A stretch of DNA of 64,000 nt from CAWAWP01 sp963841205 (lineage in GTDB: Bacteria > Chloroflexota > Ktedonobacteria > Ktedonobacterales > JADMIN01), in NCBI GenBank assembly GCA_963841205.1, contig CAWJCH010000040.1, forward strand, positions 310,001 to 374,000. The letters run 5' to 3'. The notes beneath the pieces were generated by a model. It did not search any database. It had not been told where the DNA came from and saw only the letters and a list, made by a program, of their open reading frames with translations. A program made the translations under genes and the position numbers. Positions 42,595 through 50,785 of this stretch are shown in pieces (the stretch's first letter is position 1; each line of letters starts with the position of its first letter).

Positions 42595-42862
42595 TGATCG
42601 AACATTGACGCACGAGGGTAGGCGGGAGGAGTAGTCGGCGCGACGCTGGAAGAGAAGGGGAGCCTCTGGCTGCAAGCCCCCACAGCGACGCTCGATGAAG
42701 TCGCCCGCGCATCGCCTTGAGCGGTTTTTGCTTTCGCTCGATTGCTTGACGGTTGGCGCCCGCTATCGCGCTGGAGAGGCTGCCGCGCCCGAACATTGCG
42801 CGGCGGCGAAGCAAGGTGGCACCACGGGAGCCTTCCTCGTCCTTGGCGGGGGAGGCTTTTTC
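42595..42862 (+). promoter_or_regulatory. T-box riboswitch leader of valS
   Basis: The leader shows the T-box signature AAGGTGGCACCACGGG (42813-42828), which pairs with uncharged tRNA acceptor ends. It is followed by a terminator AGCCTTCC...GGGGAGGCT with TTTT (42829-42862). Upstream, Stem I has base arms GCGGG/CCCGC, an AGGAGTAG motif and a GGCTGCAAG loop. The specifier position reads GAA-GTC-GCC, and GTC (42700-42702) is a valine codon matching the downstream gene. Uncharged tRNA-Val should stabilise the antiterminator and switch valS on. Confidence 0.88.
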
Positions 42863-42892
42863 CGTACATCGTACATATCGAGGTGCGACAGG

Positions 42893-45619
42893 ATGACCAC
42901 GACTGATTCGACGGGCGAGGGGGCGCACGCTTCGGGGGCGGCGTCACGGCGGCTCGACGCGATTGCCAAGGCCTACGATCCCCAGGCGACGGAGCAGCGA
43001 CTCTACGCCTGGTGGGAGCGCAGCGGCTACTTCAAGCCGGTGCGCACGGCGGAGAACGCCGAACGGCCACCGTTCGTGATCAGCATGCCGCCGCCGAACG
43101 TGACGGGGGCGCTACACCTCGGCCACGCGCTGACGGCGACGATTGAGGATCTGATGGTGCGCTACCACCGCATGCGCGGCGACGAGACGCTGTGGGTGCC
43201 GGGCGAGGATCACGCGGGCATCGCGACGCAGGTGGTGGTGGAGCGGCAGCTTGCCGGCGAGGGGCTGGACCGGCACGCGCTGGGACGCGAGAAATTCGTC
43301 GAGCGGGTGTGGCAGTGGGTGAACACCTACAAGCACCGCATCCAGGATCAGCACCGGCGGCTGGGTGTCTCGTGCGACTGGGAGCGCGAGCGCTTCACGC
43401 TGGACGAGGGGTTGGTGCGGGCGGTGCGCGAGGTCTTCGTGCGCCTCTACGAGGAGGGGCTGGCCTATCGCGGCGAGCGCATCATCAACTGGTGCCCGAA
43501 GGACCGGAGCTCGATCTCGGATCTGGAGGTCGAGGTCGAGGAGACGCCGGGCAAGCTCTATTACGTGCGCTATCCGCTGGAGGGGCAGTCGGGGCGCTTC
43601 ATCACGGTGGCGACGACGCGCCCGGAGACGATCCTCGGCGACACGGGCGTGGCGGTCAATCCGGCGGACGCGCGGTACCGCGATCTGGTGGGAAAGTATG
43701 CCATTGTGCCGATCGTGAACCGGCGCATCCCGATCGTGGCGGACGCGGCGGTGGATCTTGCGTTCGGCACGGGCGCGGTGAAGGTGACGCCCGCGCACGA
43801 TCCGACTGACTTCGAGATCGGCAGTCGGCACGGGCTGGAGCGGATCCAGGTGATCGGCTTCGACGCGCGCATGACGGAAGCAGCGGGTCCCTTCGCGGGG
43901 CTGGACCGCTTCGAGGCGCGCAAAGCGGTGATCGCAGAATTTGAGCGACTGGAGCTGCTGGACCGCGCCGATGACTACACGATCCCGCTGGGGCATTGCC
44001 AGCGCTGCCATACGGTGATCGAGCCGTTGATCTCGACGCAGTGGTTCGTCAAGATGACCTCGATGGCGACGGGGGCGCTCGGCGCGCACACGTACGGGCA
44101 GATGCGGATCGTGCCGGAGCGCTTCTCGAAGACGTATACCGACTGGCTGGAAAATATCCGGGACTGGAACATCTCGCGGCAGCTCTGGTGGGGGCACCGC
44201 ATCCCGGCGTGGTACTGCGAGAACGGGCACATCACCGTCACGCGCGAGGACCCGACGGCGTGCGCGGAGTGCGGCAGCACTGAGATCGGCCAGGATCCGG
44301 ACGTGCTCGACACGTGGTTTAGCTCGTGGCTGTGGCCGTTCAGCACGCTCGGGTGGCCGGACGACACTCCCGACCTGCGGCGCTTCTACCCCACTAGCGT
44401 GATGGAGACGGGCTACGACATCATCTTCTTCTGGGTGGCGCGGATGGCGATGTCGGGCATCCACTTCCTCGGCGTGGTGCCGTTCAAGACCGTGTACCTG
44501 CATGGGCTGATCCGCGACGAGCAGGGGCGCAAGATGAGCAAATCCCTTGGCAACGCGATCGACCCGATCGAGGTGATGGACCAGTATGGGACGGACGCGC
44601 TGCGCTTCACGCTGACGACGAGCGGCACGCCGGGGAATGACATCAAGCTCTCGATGAATCGCATCGTCGGCAACCGCAACTTCGCCAACAAGATCTGGAA
44701 CGCGGCGCGCTTCGTGATCGGGCAGACGGAGGACGTGGCGGGCGGTGTGCCGGCGTTGGAGATATTGAAGCCGAAGTCCTTGGCGGATCGATGGATCGTC
44801 AGCCGGGCGCAGCGACTGACCGCCGAGGTGACGCGGCTGGTGGACGAATTCCAGTTCGGCGAAGCGGGACGGCAGGTCTTCGACTTCCTCTGGTCGGAGT
44901 ACTGCGACTGGTACATCGAGACCTCGAAGGCGCAGCTGCAAGACGCGGCGCAGCGCGAGCGGACGGCGCATATCCTGCGGGCGGTGCTCGACCGCGCGCT
45001 ACGGCTATTGCATCCCTTCATGCCCTATGTGACGGAGGAGGTCTGGCAGCACCTGTACGCGGATACGCCAGAGGAGCAGCGGCCCGCGCCAGCGTTGATC
45101 GTCGCGCGTTGGCCGGTGGCCGATACGTCGCAGCTCGATGGTGCGGCGGAGGCGGATTACGCGCTGCTACAGGAGATCATTACGAGCATCCGTGATGCGA
45201 AGAAGCAGACGGAGGTGGAGCAGGGTAAGCGCGTGCAGATCATCCTCGTCTCGTCGGGGAAGTCGGCGCTCTTGAAGCAGCAGGCGGCACTGATCGAGCA
45301 GTTGGCGCGGACGGAGGCGCCGCGCATCGAGCGCAAGTTGGCGGCGAAGCCGGAGCAGGCGATGGGGTTGGTCGCCGGAGGTGTTGAGATCTATCTTCCG
45401 CTCGCTGGTATGCTAGATCTTGACAAGGAACGCGCGCGGTTGGAGGCGCAGATGCGGGCGCAGGGCGAGGCGGTGGCGCGGTCGCGGCGGATGCTCGAAA
45501 ATCCCAATTTTGTGGAGCGGGCACGCCCGGACGTGGTGCAGAAGGAGCGCGACGCGCTGGCCGCCGCGGAGGATACGCTCGCCAAGTTGGGCGCGCGGCT
45601 GCGCGAGCTCGGCGGCTGA
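42893..45619 (+). CDS. valS: Valyl-tRNA synthetase
   Basis: Class I synthetase that charges tRNA-Val and edits mischarged threonine. The 908-residue protein carries PPPNVTGALHLGHAL (HIGH-like motif, HLGH at 75-78), the editing CP1 domain with TTRPETILGDTGVAVNP and DFEIGSRHGL, the KMSKS motif in GRKMSKSLGN (547-551), an anticodon-binding domain, and the C-terminal valine-specific coiled coil (LDLDKERARLEAQMRAQGE). The ATG follows GAGGTG by about 8 bases and the T-box terminator by 30; the longer open frame runs through the T-box and is not real. Full length and intact. Confidence 0.98.
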   Translation: MTTTDSTGEGAHASGAASRRLDAIAKAYDPQATEQRLYAWWERSGYFKPVRTAENAERPPFVISMPPPNVTGALHLGHALTATIEDLMVRYHRMRGDETLWVPGEDHAGIATQVVVERQLAGEGLDRHALGREKFVERVWQWVNTYKHRIQDQHRRLGVSCDWERERFTLDEGLVRAVREVFVRLYEEGLAYRGERIINWCPKDRSSISDLEVEVEETPGKLYYVRYPLEGQSGRFITVATTRPETILGDTGVAVNPADARYRDLVGKYAIVPIVNRRIPIVADAAVDLAFGTGAVKVTPAHDPTDFEIGSRHGLERIQVIGFDARMTEAAGPFAGLDRFEARKAVIAEFERLELLDRADDYTIPLGHCQRCHTVIEPLISTQWFVKMTSMATGALGAHTYGQMRIVPERFSKTYTDWLENIRDWNISRQLWWGHRIPAWYCENGHITVTREDPTACAECGSTEIGQDPDVLDTWFSSWLWPFSTLGWPDDTPDLRRFYPTSVMETGYDIIFFWVARMAMSGIHFLGVVPFKTVYLHGLIRDEQGRKMSKSLGNAIDPIEVMDQYGTDALRFTLTTSGTPGNDIKLSMNRIVGNRNFANKIWNAARFVIGQTEDVAGGVPALEILKPKSLADRWIVSRAQRLTAEVTRLVDEFQFGEAGRQVFDFLWSEYCDWYIETSKAQLQDAAQRERTAHILRAVLDRALRLLHPFMPYVTEEVWQHLYADTPEEQRPAPALIVARWPVADTSQLDGAAEADYALLQEIITSIRDAKKQTEVEQGKRVQIILVSSGKSALLKQQAALIEQLARTEAPRIERKLAAKPEQAMGLVAGGVEIYLPLAGMLDLDKERARLEAQMRAQGEAVARSRRMLENPNFVERARPDVVQKERDALAAAEDTLAKLGARLRELGG

Positions 45620-45683
45620 GCGAGCGGGACGATTGCGAGCGATGCGATACTACGTCCGGTTGAATCGTTGTAGATTCGGTGCT

Positions 45684-45702
45684 CCCCGCTTGAAGGCCGG
45701 GG
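45684..45702 (+). repeat. REP-like hairpin, copy 3
   Basis: CCCCGC, TTGAA, GGCCGGGG, followed by CGAATCCCGATTGCGCG. It lies 64 bases after valS and could double as a transcript-end structure. Confidence 0.6.
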
Positions 45703-45816
45703 CGAATCCCGATTGCGCGCCGTACAACAGGACGATCGGACTGGTGTGGGGCGGTACTGCCGCGCCGCACCGCTTCTACGCTGACGCCGAGGTGCGTGGA
45801 GGAAGGAGAGTGCGCG

Positions 45817-46482
45817 ATGCCACGAGAGCTGGAGGCGACGCTGGGTTTCCTGCGGGAACTGGATGAGCATAACGAGCGGCAGTGGTTCATGGAGCATCGC
45901 GCGGAGTATGACGCGGCACGTGGCGTGTTTGAGGACTTTGTCGGCACGGTGATCGACGCGGTCGGCGAGCTCGAGGATCTGGCGGGGGTGACGCCGGATG
46001 AGTGCATGTTTCGCATCTACCGCGACACGCGGTTTTCGCCTGACAAGCGGCCGTACAAAACGGCGATGAGCGCGGTGATCGCGCGGGGAGGGCGTAGGCC
46101 CATCGGGCGGAGCTATTACGTCCACATCCAGCCGGGGGACGAATCGTTCGTCGCCGGTGGGCTGCATTCGCCGACATCGGCAGAGCTGGACGGCGTGCGG
46201 CGCGCCATCGCCGCGGATGGTGCGCCGCTGCGGGCGATCTTGGCGGCGCCGGAGTTTGTGGCGACCTTTGGCGAGCTACATGGCGAGTCGCTGAAGAGCG
46301 CCCCGCAAGGCTACGCGAAGGATCACCCGGCGATCGACTTGCTGCGTCGCAAGCAGTTCCTCGTAAGCGCCGCCTTCAGCGATGCGAACGTGTTGGCGGA
46401 CGACCTTGTTGCGCGTGTGGCAGCGGACTGCGCCGCGATGCAGCCGTTTCTGACCTACCTTTACGAGGCGGTTGCGGGGTAG
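45817..46482 (+). CDS. DUF2461 family protein
   Basis: The 221-residue protein matches DUF2461 (YcgI/TIGR02453): TLGFLRELDEHNERQWFMEH at the N-terminus, MFRIYRDTRFSPDKRPYKT in the middle, YYVHIQPGDESFVAGGLHSP, and ALLAAPEF-like and GYAKDHPAIDLLRRKQF segments. The family is widespread and soluble, with no established function. The ATG with GGAAGGAG 9 bases upstream is chosen over an upstream GTG. It is a single gene downstream of valS and a REP-like hairpin. Confidence 0.9.
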   Translation: MPRELEATLGFLRELDEHNERQWFMEHRAEYDAARGVFEDFVGTVIDAVGELEDLAGVTPDECMFRIYRDTRFSPDKRPYKTAMSAVIARGGRRPIGRSYYVHIQPGDESFVAGGLHSPTSAELDGVRRAIAADGAPLRAILAAPEFVATFGELHGESLKSAPQGYAKDHPAIDLLRRKQFLVSAAFSDANVLADDLVARVAADCAAMQPFLTYLYEAVAG

Positions 46483-46660
46483 CGGCCGCTGGTAATTCGT
46501 TTTGCTCCCGTGGCATGCTCTCACCGCGGTTTGGCGCTAAAACTCACCGTTGCATGATCCGCGCTGTACGATTGGCGCCATGACCTCGTCACGAATAGGC
46601 TTGTTTACGCCACGACGTAACACGAGTGGTGTTCACGATGGGCCAGATCCTGGTTGTTGA

Positions 46661-46905
46661 CCACTCCCCACGGCTGAAGCCGGGGGATTCTTGGGCTGAC
46701 CACCGCTCACCTAGCGAGCTAGGAGCGTCTTACACGGTCATGTCGTGGCCCGAAGCCACCTCCACACGCGTACCTTCCCGCAGGCCCTGCGGTAGGTGGC
46801 AAGTAGGGCACACCTGGTCGGTGGTTGTCCGGGTGTCGGGAGCGCCTGACGGCGCGCGGCGCTTCCTCCCCGTGGGTGAACCGCGGGGTCTTCGCGCCAC
46901 ATTCT
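46661..46905. mobile_element. IS200/IS605-like end fragment with two hairpins
   Basis: CCCCACGGC-TGAA-GCCGGGGG followed by ATTCTTGG (46666-46686), and CCCCGTGG-GTGAA-CCGCGGGG followed by TCTTC (46868-46888), are typical of the subterminal hairpins of IS200/IS605-type elements. Between them, the minus strand reads TDQVCPTCHLPQGLREG then RVEVASGHDMTV and a stop, which looks like the C-terminal tail of an element-encoded protein with one CxxC. No transposase is present, so this is a remnant or a small non-autonomous derivative. Confidence 0.5.
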
Positions 46906-47148
46906 TTGATGAATAGCAATTGTGCCGTGGTCAAATACTGGACGGTTTTGTGCTCACGATGCTCCAAAACTCCTCATCTCTGCTCGCGAACTGGCTGGAA
47001 TAACGCATACGTTGTCGACTCCTCGTGAATTGATCAAGTACTTGCTATACTCATACTGTCCGTTGCGCGGAAGGACGAAGTCGCGTGGAGCGTCGAAAGG
47101 TTTTGGCAGAGTGCATACTTCTGCCCCAGCGGGTGAGCCAGCGCCAGC

Positions 47149-47283
47149 CATGCAGGGCGCGGCCAGAGTATTCGAGCATACTCACTCGTCTTCTTGATGT
47201 TCGTGCTGATGGTGATCGGCCCTTTGACGCTGATCGGTCCGGCGGTGGCCCAGGCGATTAGCGGGGTCTTGCCCGCGCTCTAG
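47149..47283 (+). pseudogene. Flp/Tad-pilin-like remnant
   Basis: After an in-frame stop, the plus strand reads AGRGQSIRAYSLVFLMFVLM then VIGPLTLIGPAVAQAISG and VLPAL, ending in TAG. This resembles the G-x-G-x-x-x-x-Y-A hydrophobic start of Flp-type pilins (GQGLVEYALI), with the conserved Glu lost. No start codon precedes the processing motif; an ATG only occurs mid-helix. No tad genes are nearby. Confidence 0.4.
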
Positions 47284-47465
47284 CTGTCACGCGGCTTCTA
47301 CTGTCTCAGCGTGAGGGTCATGCTAGGAGCGTGGAACGTGACCTGCGGCAGCAAACGGCCGTTGCGGAATATGGCGAAGTTGCGATGAGCCTGCGCCGAT
47401 TTCCGGTTTTCGGACGGGCGCGCGGAATGTGTCGCTGCCTAGCAGGGTGAGCGAAGCCCCACGGT

Positions 47466-47494
47466 TTGCGGGTTCTTCGGCACAATGTTATAAT
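47466..47494 (+). promoter_or_regulatory. Sigma70-type promoter of the rpsF operon
   Basis: TTGCGG, 17-base spacer and perfect TATAAT, giving a leader of about 167 bases ahead of rpsF. Confidence 0.7.
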
Positions 47495-47667
47495 GCGACG
47501 GTGGCATAACATGCCTCCGGTGACGCCGCTGCCGCAGGCATACGTCGTCGTTCGCGTCGCTCCACAGTGAGGGACGCCGTCCATCCTGCCCCGCCGACTC
47601 GCGATGTCGCATGCAGACGCGCAGAGGATACCATTCTGGCGGGCGCAACCCCATAGGAGGAGTTTGC

Positions 47668-48255
47668 ATGTCTCGTACGCTGTCTCGCGTGGAGCGGGAC
47701 TATGACCTCGGCATCGTGATCAACCCAGACGTGGGCGACGATCAGGCTCGGGCGACGGTGGAGCGCATCACACAGGTCATCGCCTCGAATGGTGGGCGAT
47801 TGGTGCGCGTGAACGCGGTTGGCCGCCGACGCCTGGCGTATCCGATCGAGCATCACCGCGACGGGCTGTATTTCTTCTTCGATCTGGCGCTGCCGCCGAC
47901 CACGGTGGCCGAGGTGGAGCGGACGCTCCGGGTCAACGAGGATATAATTCGCCATCTGCTCGTGGTGCGCGATCCGAAGCTGGTGGCGCAGTCGCGCCAA
48001 CGCGACGCGGAGCGCGACGCGGAGCGCGAGGCTGAGGCGATCTTAGCCGCGCAGCGCGAGGCCGAGCGCGAGGCCAACGCGGCCCTGCGAGCGCAAGAGG
48101 CCGAAGCCCGCGCCGCCGCTATGCCGTCGGTCGCAGCGACTGCGGAGCCGGAAGCAGCCGCGGACGTGGTGGACGCAGCTGATGCTGGCGAGTCGGTGGA
48201 CGATGCGGCGGTGGACGACGCGACGGACGATGCGGAGGCTGAGACCGAGGAGTAA
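47668..48255 (+). CDS. rpsF: 30S ribosomal protein S6 with long acidic tail
   Basis: S6 binds S18 and 16S rRNA in the central domain of the small subunit. Residues 1-100 form the normal S6 fold: YDLGIVINPDVGDDQARATV, RLVRVNAVGRRRLAYPIEHH, DGLYFFFDLALPP, NEDIIRHLLVVR. The protein is 195 residues long, against 95-130 usually. Residues 110-150 are a highly charged helical repeat (DAEREAEAILAAQREAEREA) and the last 45 are Ala/Asp/Glu-rich and strongly acidic. The ATG follows AGGAGG by 6 bases. It is the first gene of rpsF-ssb-rpsR, the usual bacterial order. Confidence 0.95.
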   Translation: MSRTLSRVERDYDLGIVINPDVGDDQARATVERITQVIASNGGRLVRVNAVGRRRLAYPIEHHRDGLYFFFDLALPPTTVAEVERTLRVNEDIIRHLLVVRDPKLVAQSRQRDAERDAEREAEAILAAQREAEREANAALRAQEAEARAAAMPSVAATAEPEAAADVVDAADAGESVDDAAVDDATDDAEAETEE

Positions 48256-48301
48256 GCGCGCTACCGCACGTGGTCGCCTCGTCAAGACGAGAGGAGTTCT
48301 C

Positions 48302-48703
48302 ATGCTCAACAAGATTATGCTCATCGGCAATTTGGGTCGCGATCCGGAGATGAGCTACACGCAGTCGGGCAAAGCGATCACGAAGTTTTCGCTGGCCGTT
48401 AGCCGCCGCTCTCGTGAGCGCGACAGCAATGAATCGCGCGAAGAGACCACGTGGTTCTACATCGTCGCATGGGAACAAAAGGGCGAGTTCGCCAATCAGT
48501 ACCTCCACAAAGGTTCTCGCGTGTATGTTGAGGGCCGCATGACCTCCCGCAAATACACCAACAAGGACAATGTTGAGGTGACGGCTTGGGAGGTCGTCGC
48601 CGAGAATTTTGAGTTACTCGACCCGAAGGGTTCTACTCCTGGAGGCGGCTCGAATTTCAGCGGCGGCGGAGACGGTCTTGGCGCCGACGATATTCCGTTC
48701 TAG
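48302..48703 (+). CDS. ssb: Single-stranded DNA-binding protein
   Basis: SSB coats single-stranded DNA during replication and repair. The 133-residue protein has the OB fold MLNKIMLIGNLGRDPEM, with aromatic residues in TTWFYIVAWE, GSRVYVEGRM and YTNKDNVEVTAWEVVAENFEL. A short Gly/Ser-rich linker leads to the acidic C-terminal tip DDIPF, which recruits partner proteins. GAGGAG precedes the ATG. It lies between rpsF and rpsR as in most bacteria. Confidence 0.97.
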   Translation: MLNKIMLIGNLGRDPEMSYTQSGKAITKFSLAVSRRSRERDSNESREETTWFYIVAWEQKGEFANQYLHKGSRVYVEGRMTSRKYTNKDNVEVTAWEVVAENFELLDPKGSTPGGGSNFSGGGDGLGADDIPF

Positions 48704-48717
48704 CGTTTTCGTGCATT

Positions 48718-48749
48718 GAGTATAGATATCCTGGAGTATAGATATCCTG
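48718..48749. repeat. Two tandem copies of a 16-bp AT-rich unit
   Basis: GAGTATAGATATCCTG occurs twice head to tail between ssb and rpsR, in a region otherwise GC-rich. Each copy contains the palindromic core GATATC. Possible operator or slippage product. Confidence 0.85.
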
Positions 48750-48893
48750 CCGCTTGGCATGTGTGTCGGCGGCAGGGCGGCAGGCGTAGTGCCATTGCCG
48801 TGGGTTGCGGCGCGTCGTCGTCGCAACCTGTTTACGTGCCGGTTCTCCACTGTGTGGGGCGAGCCGACAATCCCGAACGTAAAGGAGCTTGCA

Positions 48894-49244
48894 GTGCAGC
48901 CACGACGTGACTTTGGCGGGCCGGGCGGACCCGGTGGGCGGCCGGATGGCCCTGGGGGACCAGGTGGACCCGGCGGGCGACCAGATGGACCCCGTTTCGG
49001 CGGGCGCGGGCGCGATTTCCGTTCGCGGCGTAAAGTTTGCGCGTTCTGCGTTGACCACGTGCGCGAAATCGATTATAAAGATGTCTCACGGTTGCGCAGG
49101 TACCTCTCCGATCGCGGCAAGATCGAGCCGCGTCGGAAGACGGGGACGTGCGCGAAGCACCAGCGGCGCCTCAGCGTGGCATTGAAGAATGCCCGCCACA
49201 TGGCGATGCTGCCGTATACCGCCGCGCATATCCGAGGCGACTAA
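48894..49244 (+). CDS. rpsR: 30S ribosomal protein S18 with Gly/Arg-rich N-terminus
   Basis: S18 forms a heterodimer with S6 on the small subunit. The 116-residue protein has the S18 core from residue 45 on: RRKVCAFCVDHVREIDYKD, LRRYLSDRGKIEPRRKTGTC, AKHQRRLSVALKNARHMAML. CxxC and the later Cys mark the zinc-binding (C+) form. The first 43 residues are an extra Gly/Pro/Arg-rich segment made of GGPGG-RPDGP-type repeats. The start is GTG with AAAGGAG 7 bases upstream. It is the last gene of the rpsF-ssb-rpsR unit; rplI does not follow. Confidence 0.95.
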   Translation: MQPRRDFGGPGGPGGRPDGPGGPGGPGGRPDGPRFGGRGRDFRSRRKVCAFCVDHVREIDYKDVSRLRRYLSDRGKIEPRRKTGTCAKHQRRLSVALKNARHMAMLPYTAAHIRGD

Positions 49245-49357
49245 TCCGTGTAGTTTGATGCCGGGTAACCGGCATGACGCATTCCTCACGGGCGGGGGGC
49301 GAATCCTCGCTTCCCCCGCCCCACGTCTGCCGCAGAGCCGGAGGACCGCTGGACGCC

Positions 49358-50644
49358 ATGAGCAATCAGACGCTGCAGAAGCCAACAACGAAGCGGCAGG
49401 CACGCACGAAGGCGGCGAACCGTTCCGCGGGGCCCCGCCGGCAGACCGCGCGACTTGAAGGACGGCGTGACAATTCGCCGCTCATTTTCGGGTGGGGCAC
49501 GCACCTGACTCGGGCTCAGAAATCCCGCTATCGTGCGCTTGCCACGTACATCGGCACGGGGATCGTGGTTGCCGCGATCATTTTCGTATTCGTCTTCGGG
49601 TGGATTCAACAATCCTTCATCATTCCGAACGCGACGATCGTCACGGCGAACGGAGTTAAAATCACTCAGGACGCGTATCGCAAGCAATTCGCCTACGAGG
49701 CTGCGGTCGCCTTCAACAACATTGAGGCCGAGGCGAAGCAGTATTCTCAGCTTTCGGACAAGGTCGCGTCGGGCGATGCGACGGCCACCACACAACAGCA
49801 AGGTCTGGCGACGCAGATTCAGGCCGACGAGGGCAACTATTCGCAGGCATCGCTCGCCCCCACCGTGGTCAGTGATCTCGTTGAGAATGAGCTGATCCAG
49901 CAAGGCATGCAGACGCAGTACTCGAAGGACGTCGCCAAGATTCAGCCGTCTGCTAAGGCGATCAACGACGCCCTGGCGACGTTCAAGAAGAGCTTTCCTA
50001 CCGGACAGAGCTATGCGCAGTTCCTCTCGCAAGACAACCTCACAGATGCCGACATGCGCGGCGCTATCACGGTGAAGCTGCGACGTGATCTGATGCAGTC
50101 GTACCTGGCGGGTCTGCTTGTCTCGCCCGCGAGACAAGTGCACCTGCGGTTGATCCAGACCAATACCGCGGGGGATGCGCAGAAAGCGCTAACGGCGCTG
50201 AAGAAGGACAGCTCGGACGCTTCGTGGAGCACGCTGGCCAAGCAGGATTCGTTGGATGCGGACAGCAAGAATTCGGGCGGCGATAAGGGCTGGTACTTCC
50301 GCTTCGAATCGTCCAGTGATGCGGCCATCGAGCTGTGGACCTTCGATTCGAGTCGCAAAGTTGGCGACCTGAGCGGCGTGATTGCCGACGCCGCCGGCAC
50401 ATACGATGTGGTCCAACTGCTCGGCATCGATCCGAGCCGGGTCGTCGATGCGACGGCGCTGAGCCAGGCCAAGACGGGCGCTCTCGCGCACTGGATCTCT
50501 GGCGAGCGGCATCGTAGCACGACGCGTATCAGCGCCGCGAACCAAGACATGATGAGCGCGGGTCGCAACCTTCCGGTGGTGCCGGACCTGAACGCCACGC
50601 TGCCGAGCGTTCAGACGCAGTCCGTTCCGGGTGCGAACGGCTGA
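49358..50644 (+). CDS. Membrane-anchored PpiC/SurA-type peptidyl-prolyl isomerase
   Basis: The 428-residue protein has a basic N-terminus, one signal-anchor helix (about 62-82; ATYIGTGIVVAAIIFVFVFG), a SurA/PrsA-like chaperone region beginning ATIVTANGVKITQDAYRKQF, and a parvulin-type domain with ARQVHLRLIQTN, SWSTLAKQDSLDADSKNSGG, KGWYFRFESSSDAAIELW and VADAAGTYDVVQLLG-like elements. It would face the outside and assist folding of exported proteins. The start is the ATG preceded by GGAGGA 12 bases upstream; an upstream in-frame ATG overlaps the rpsR stop region. A terminator follows. Confidence 0.85.
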   Translation: MSNQTLQKPTTKRQARTKAANRSAGPRRQTARLEGRRDNSPLIFGWGTHLTRAQKSRYRALATYIGTGIVVAAIIFVFVFGWIQQSFIIPNATIVTANGVKITQDAYRKQFAYEAAVAFNNIEAEAKQYSQLSDKVASGDATATTQQQGLATQIQADEGNYSQASLAPTVVSDLVENELIQQGMQTQYSKDVAKIQPSAKAINDALATFKKSFPTGQSYAQFLSQDNLTDADMRGAITVKLRRDLMQSYLAGLLVSPARQVHLRLIQTNTAGDAQKALTALKKDSSDASWSTLAKQDSLDADSKNSGGDKGWYFRFESSSDAAIELWTFDSSRKVGDLSGVIADAAGTYDVVQLLGIDPSRVVDATALSQAKTGALAHWISGERHRSTTRISAANQDMMSAGRNLPVVPDLNATLPSVQTQSVPGANG

Positions 50645-50709
50645 TGGTGGCGCCGAGCGTCGAGTTCGCCAGCATGTGAGTCGGCGCTCTGGCGGCGTGT
50701 GACATACTG

Positions 50710-50743
50710 GGGACGGCGTATGGGGAAACCGCGCCGTCCCTCT
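50710..50743 (+). terminator. Intrinsic terminator
   Basis: GGGACGGCG and CGCCGTCCC form a perfect nine-pair stem followed by TCTTGATT, 65 bases after the PPIase stop codon. Confidence 0.75.
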
Positions 50744-50785
50744 TGATTGTCATCGCGAAGGCTTGCTTGTCAGGACAATTGCATC

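Larger units (their letters stand above)
46483..47667. other. 1.2-kb accessory gap before the rpsF operon
   Basis: No intact gene is visible. The region contains two IS200/IS605-like hairpin ends (46666 and 46868), a pilin-like remnant (47149-47283) and the rpsF promoter (47466-47494) with a leader of about 170 bases. The leader could contain the known S6:S18-binding RNA motif, but I cannot confirm its fold by eye. Confidence 0.55.

Noticed and set aside
42695..42892. Extended N-terminus of ValRS
   Set aside because: The frame would be translated through the T-box and its terminator; a good ribosome-binding site and the family start lie at 42893.
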